Shown one piece after another: positions 63,117 through 64,000 of a DNA stretch of 64,000 nucleotides (positions are counted from its first letter, which is position 1; the number at the start of each line of letters is the position of its first letter). Both the position numbers and the translations under genes were made by a program. Origin of the DNA: Paractinoplanes ovalisporus (lineage in GTDB: Bacteria; Actinomycetota; Actinomycetes; Mycobacteriales; Micromonosporaceae); the NCBI RefSeq assembly GCF_016834655.1, contig NZ_JAENHP010000016.1, positions 173,748 to 237,747 on the forward strand, written 5' to 3'. The notes under the pieces were generated by a model. The model was given only the letters and a program-made list of their open reading frames with translations. It was not told the DNA's origin and did not search any database.

Positions 63117-64000
63117 TCAGATGATGGTCCAGGTGTCGGCCTTGGTGAGCAGGTTGTCGAGCATCTGCTCGGCGGTGCCGTCGGCCTGCGCCTTGGCGTC
63201 GACCAGTTGCTTGGTGATCAGTTCGTCGTAGGACGGGCGTTGCACGTTGCGGAACACGCCGATCGGAGTGGTTCCCAGGTCGGAGCCGGAGAGCCGGGTC
63301 AGAGCGAACGCGTACGCCGGGTCGTCGACCGTGGCGTCGTGGACGATCGCCTCGCCACCCTCCTCGACCTTGAGCCCGAACCCGCCGGCGGGGTGGGTGA
63401 CCGCGAACCGGCCGTCGGCGCCGAACGTGATCGGCTGGCCCTGCTCCAGGCGGATCAGGTGGTCGTCGCGGGTGCCCGCGTCTTTGATCAGCTCGAACGC
63501 GCCGTCGTTGAAGATGTTGCAGTTCTGGTAGATCTCCACGAACGCCGAGCCCTGGTGCTGGGCGGCGGCCCGCATCACCGACTGCAGGTGTTTGGCGTCC
63601 GAGTCGATGGTCCGGGCGACAAAGGTGGCCTCGGCGCCGAGGGCCAGGGAGAGCGGGTTGAACGGCGAGTCGGCCGAGCCGGCCGGGGTCGACTTGGTGA
63701 TCTTGCCGAGTTCGGAGGTCGGCGAGTACTGCCCCTTGGTCAGGCCGTAGATCCGGTTGTTGAACAGCAGGATCTTCAGGTTGACGTTGCGGCGCAGCGC
63801 ATGGATCAGATGGTTGCCACCGATCGACAACGCATCGCCGTCCCCCGTCACCACCCACACCGACAGATCCGGCCGCGACGCGGACAGTCCGGTGGCGATC
63901 GCCGGCGCGCGGCCGTGGATCGAGTGCATCCCGTAGGTGTTCATGTAGTACGGGAAGCGTGAGGAGCAGCCGATGCCGGAGACGAACACGATGTTCTCGC
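63117..64000 (-). CDS. korB: 2-oxoacid:ferredoxin oxidoreductase, beta subunit (5' end outside window)
   Basis: TPP-binding subunit of a 2-oxoglutarate/2-oxoacid:ferredoxin oxidoreductase; 294 codons are inside the window and the frame continues past base 64000. TPP motif VVTGDGDALSIGGNHLIHAL and LLFNNRIYGLTKGQYSPTS; [4Fe-4S] Cys in VSGIGCSSRFPYY; GSAFVEIYQNCNIFNDGAF carries a further conserved Cys. With the alpha subunit (expected upstream, outside) it makes the oxidative-decarboxylating enzyme of the TCA cycle variant used by many actinomycetes. Confidence 0.93.
   Translation of the reverse strand, partial: ENIVFVSGIGCSSRFPYYMNTYGMHSIHGRAPAIATGLSASRPDLSVWVVTGDGDALSIGGNHLIHALRRNVNLKILLFNNRIYGLTKGQYSPTSELGKITKSTPAGSADSPFNPLSLALGAEATFVARTIDSDAKHLQSVMRAAAQHQGSAFVEIYQNCNIFNDGAFELIKDAGTRDDHLIRLEQGQPITFGADGRFAVTHPAGGFGLKVEEGGEAIVHDATVDDPAYAFALTRLSGSDLGTTPIGVFRNVQRPSYDELITKQLVDAKAQADGTAEQMLDNLLTKADTWTII

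Overview
The window reads as chromosome of a high-GC, spore-forming-type actinomycete. Base composition is about 70% G+C with strongly GC-biased third codon positions, GTG and TTG starts are common, and there are many secreted hydrolases, Ser/Thr kinases, ECF and SigF-type sigma factors and ESX-secreted substrates. The overall flavour is Micromonosporaceae (Actinoplanes-like); this is inference from style and gene content, as no rRNA or tRNA is present. About 65 protein genes are supported.

Layout. 1-15 kb: a cut sensor kinase, two MFS transporters, regulators (LysR, AraC, MarR), a CooC-type ATPase, a GGDEF protein broken by a one-base shift, an orphan FtsX-type permease, a MarR/cupin/reductase cassette with a clear palindromic operator, and an alpha/beta-hydrolase that lacks its nucleophile serine. 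15-21 kb: a secreted hydrolase and a four-gene operon joined by 4-bp overlaps (PaaK-like ligase, alpha/beta-barrel protein, double GNAT, Acg-type flavin enzyme). 21-30 kb: small secreted proteins, a phospholipase D, AraC and TetR regulators, two SDRs. 29.7-33.3 kb: a seven-gene minus-strand operon that looks like an ESX (type VII) toxin/immunity locus in which secretion module and HNH/EndoVII-like nuclease are separate proteins. 33-44 kb: secreted S1 peptidase, SigF with a RsbW-like ATPase, AA10 LPMO, ModA-like lipoprotein, GH16, CAP protein, other secreted hydrolases. 44-56 kb: two receptor-like Ser/Thr kinases, M6 peptidase, PASTA protein, ECF sigma with its partner, CDF metal exporter. 56-62.3 kb: nrdA-nrdB-metE, the B12-independent ribonucleotide reductase and methionine synthase, behind one cobalamin riboswitch and tandem NrdR-like boxes. 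The window ends inside a 2-oxoacid:ferredoxin oxidoreductase beta subunit.

Two genome-wide habits stand out. First, several intergenic stretches hold short but recognisable ends of vanished genes: an ABC exporter tail, an Orn/Lys/Arg decarboxylase reduced to its two ends, an EAL domain reduced to two ends, a BlaI start, and perhaps an ABC ATPase start. These look like deletion scars. Second, short tandem repeats (13-48 bp units) cluster at gene 3' ends, often including the stop codon, and in linkers or promoters. No intact mobile element, CRISPR array or tRNA was found.

The best candidates for undescribed systems are the split ESX toxin operon (29,667-33,287) and the ligase/barrel/GNAT/flavoenzyme operon (17,273-21,214). 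The shared control of nrdAB and metE is the clearest regulatory story.
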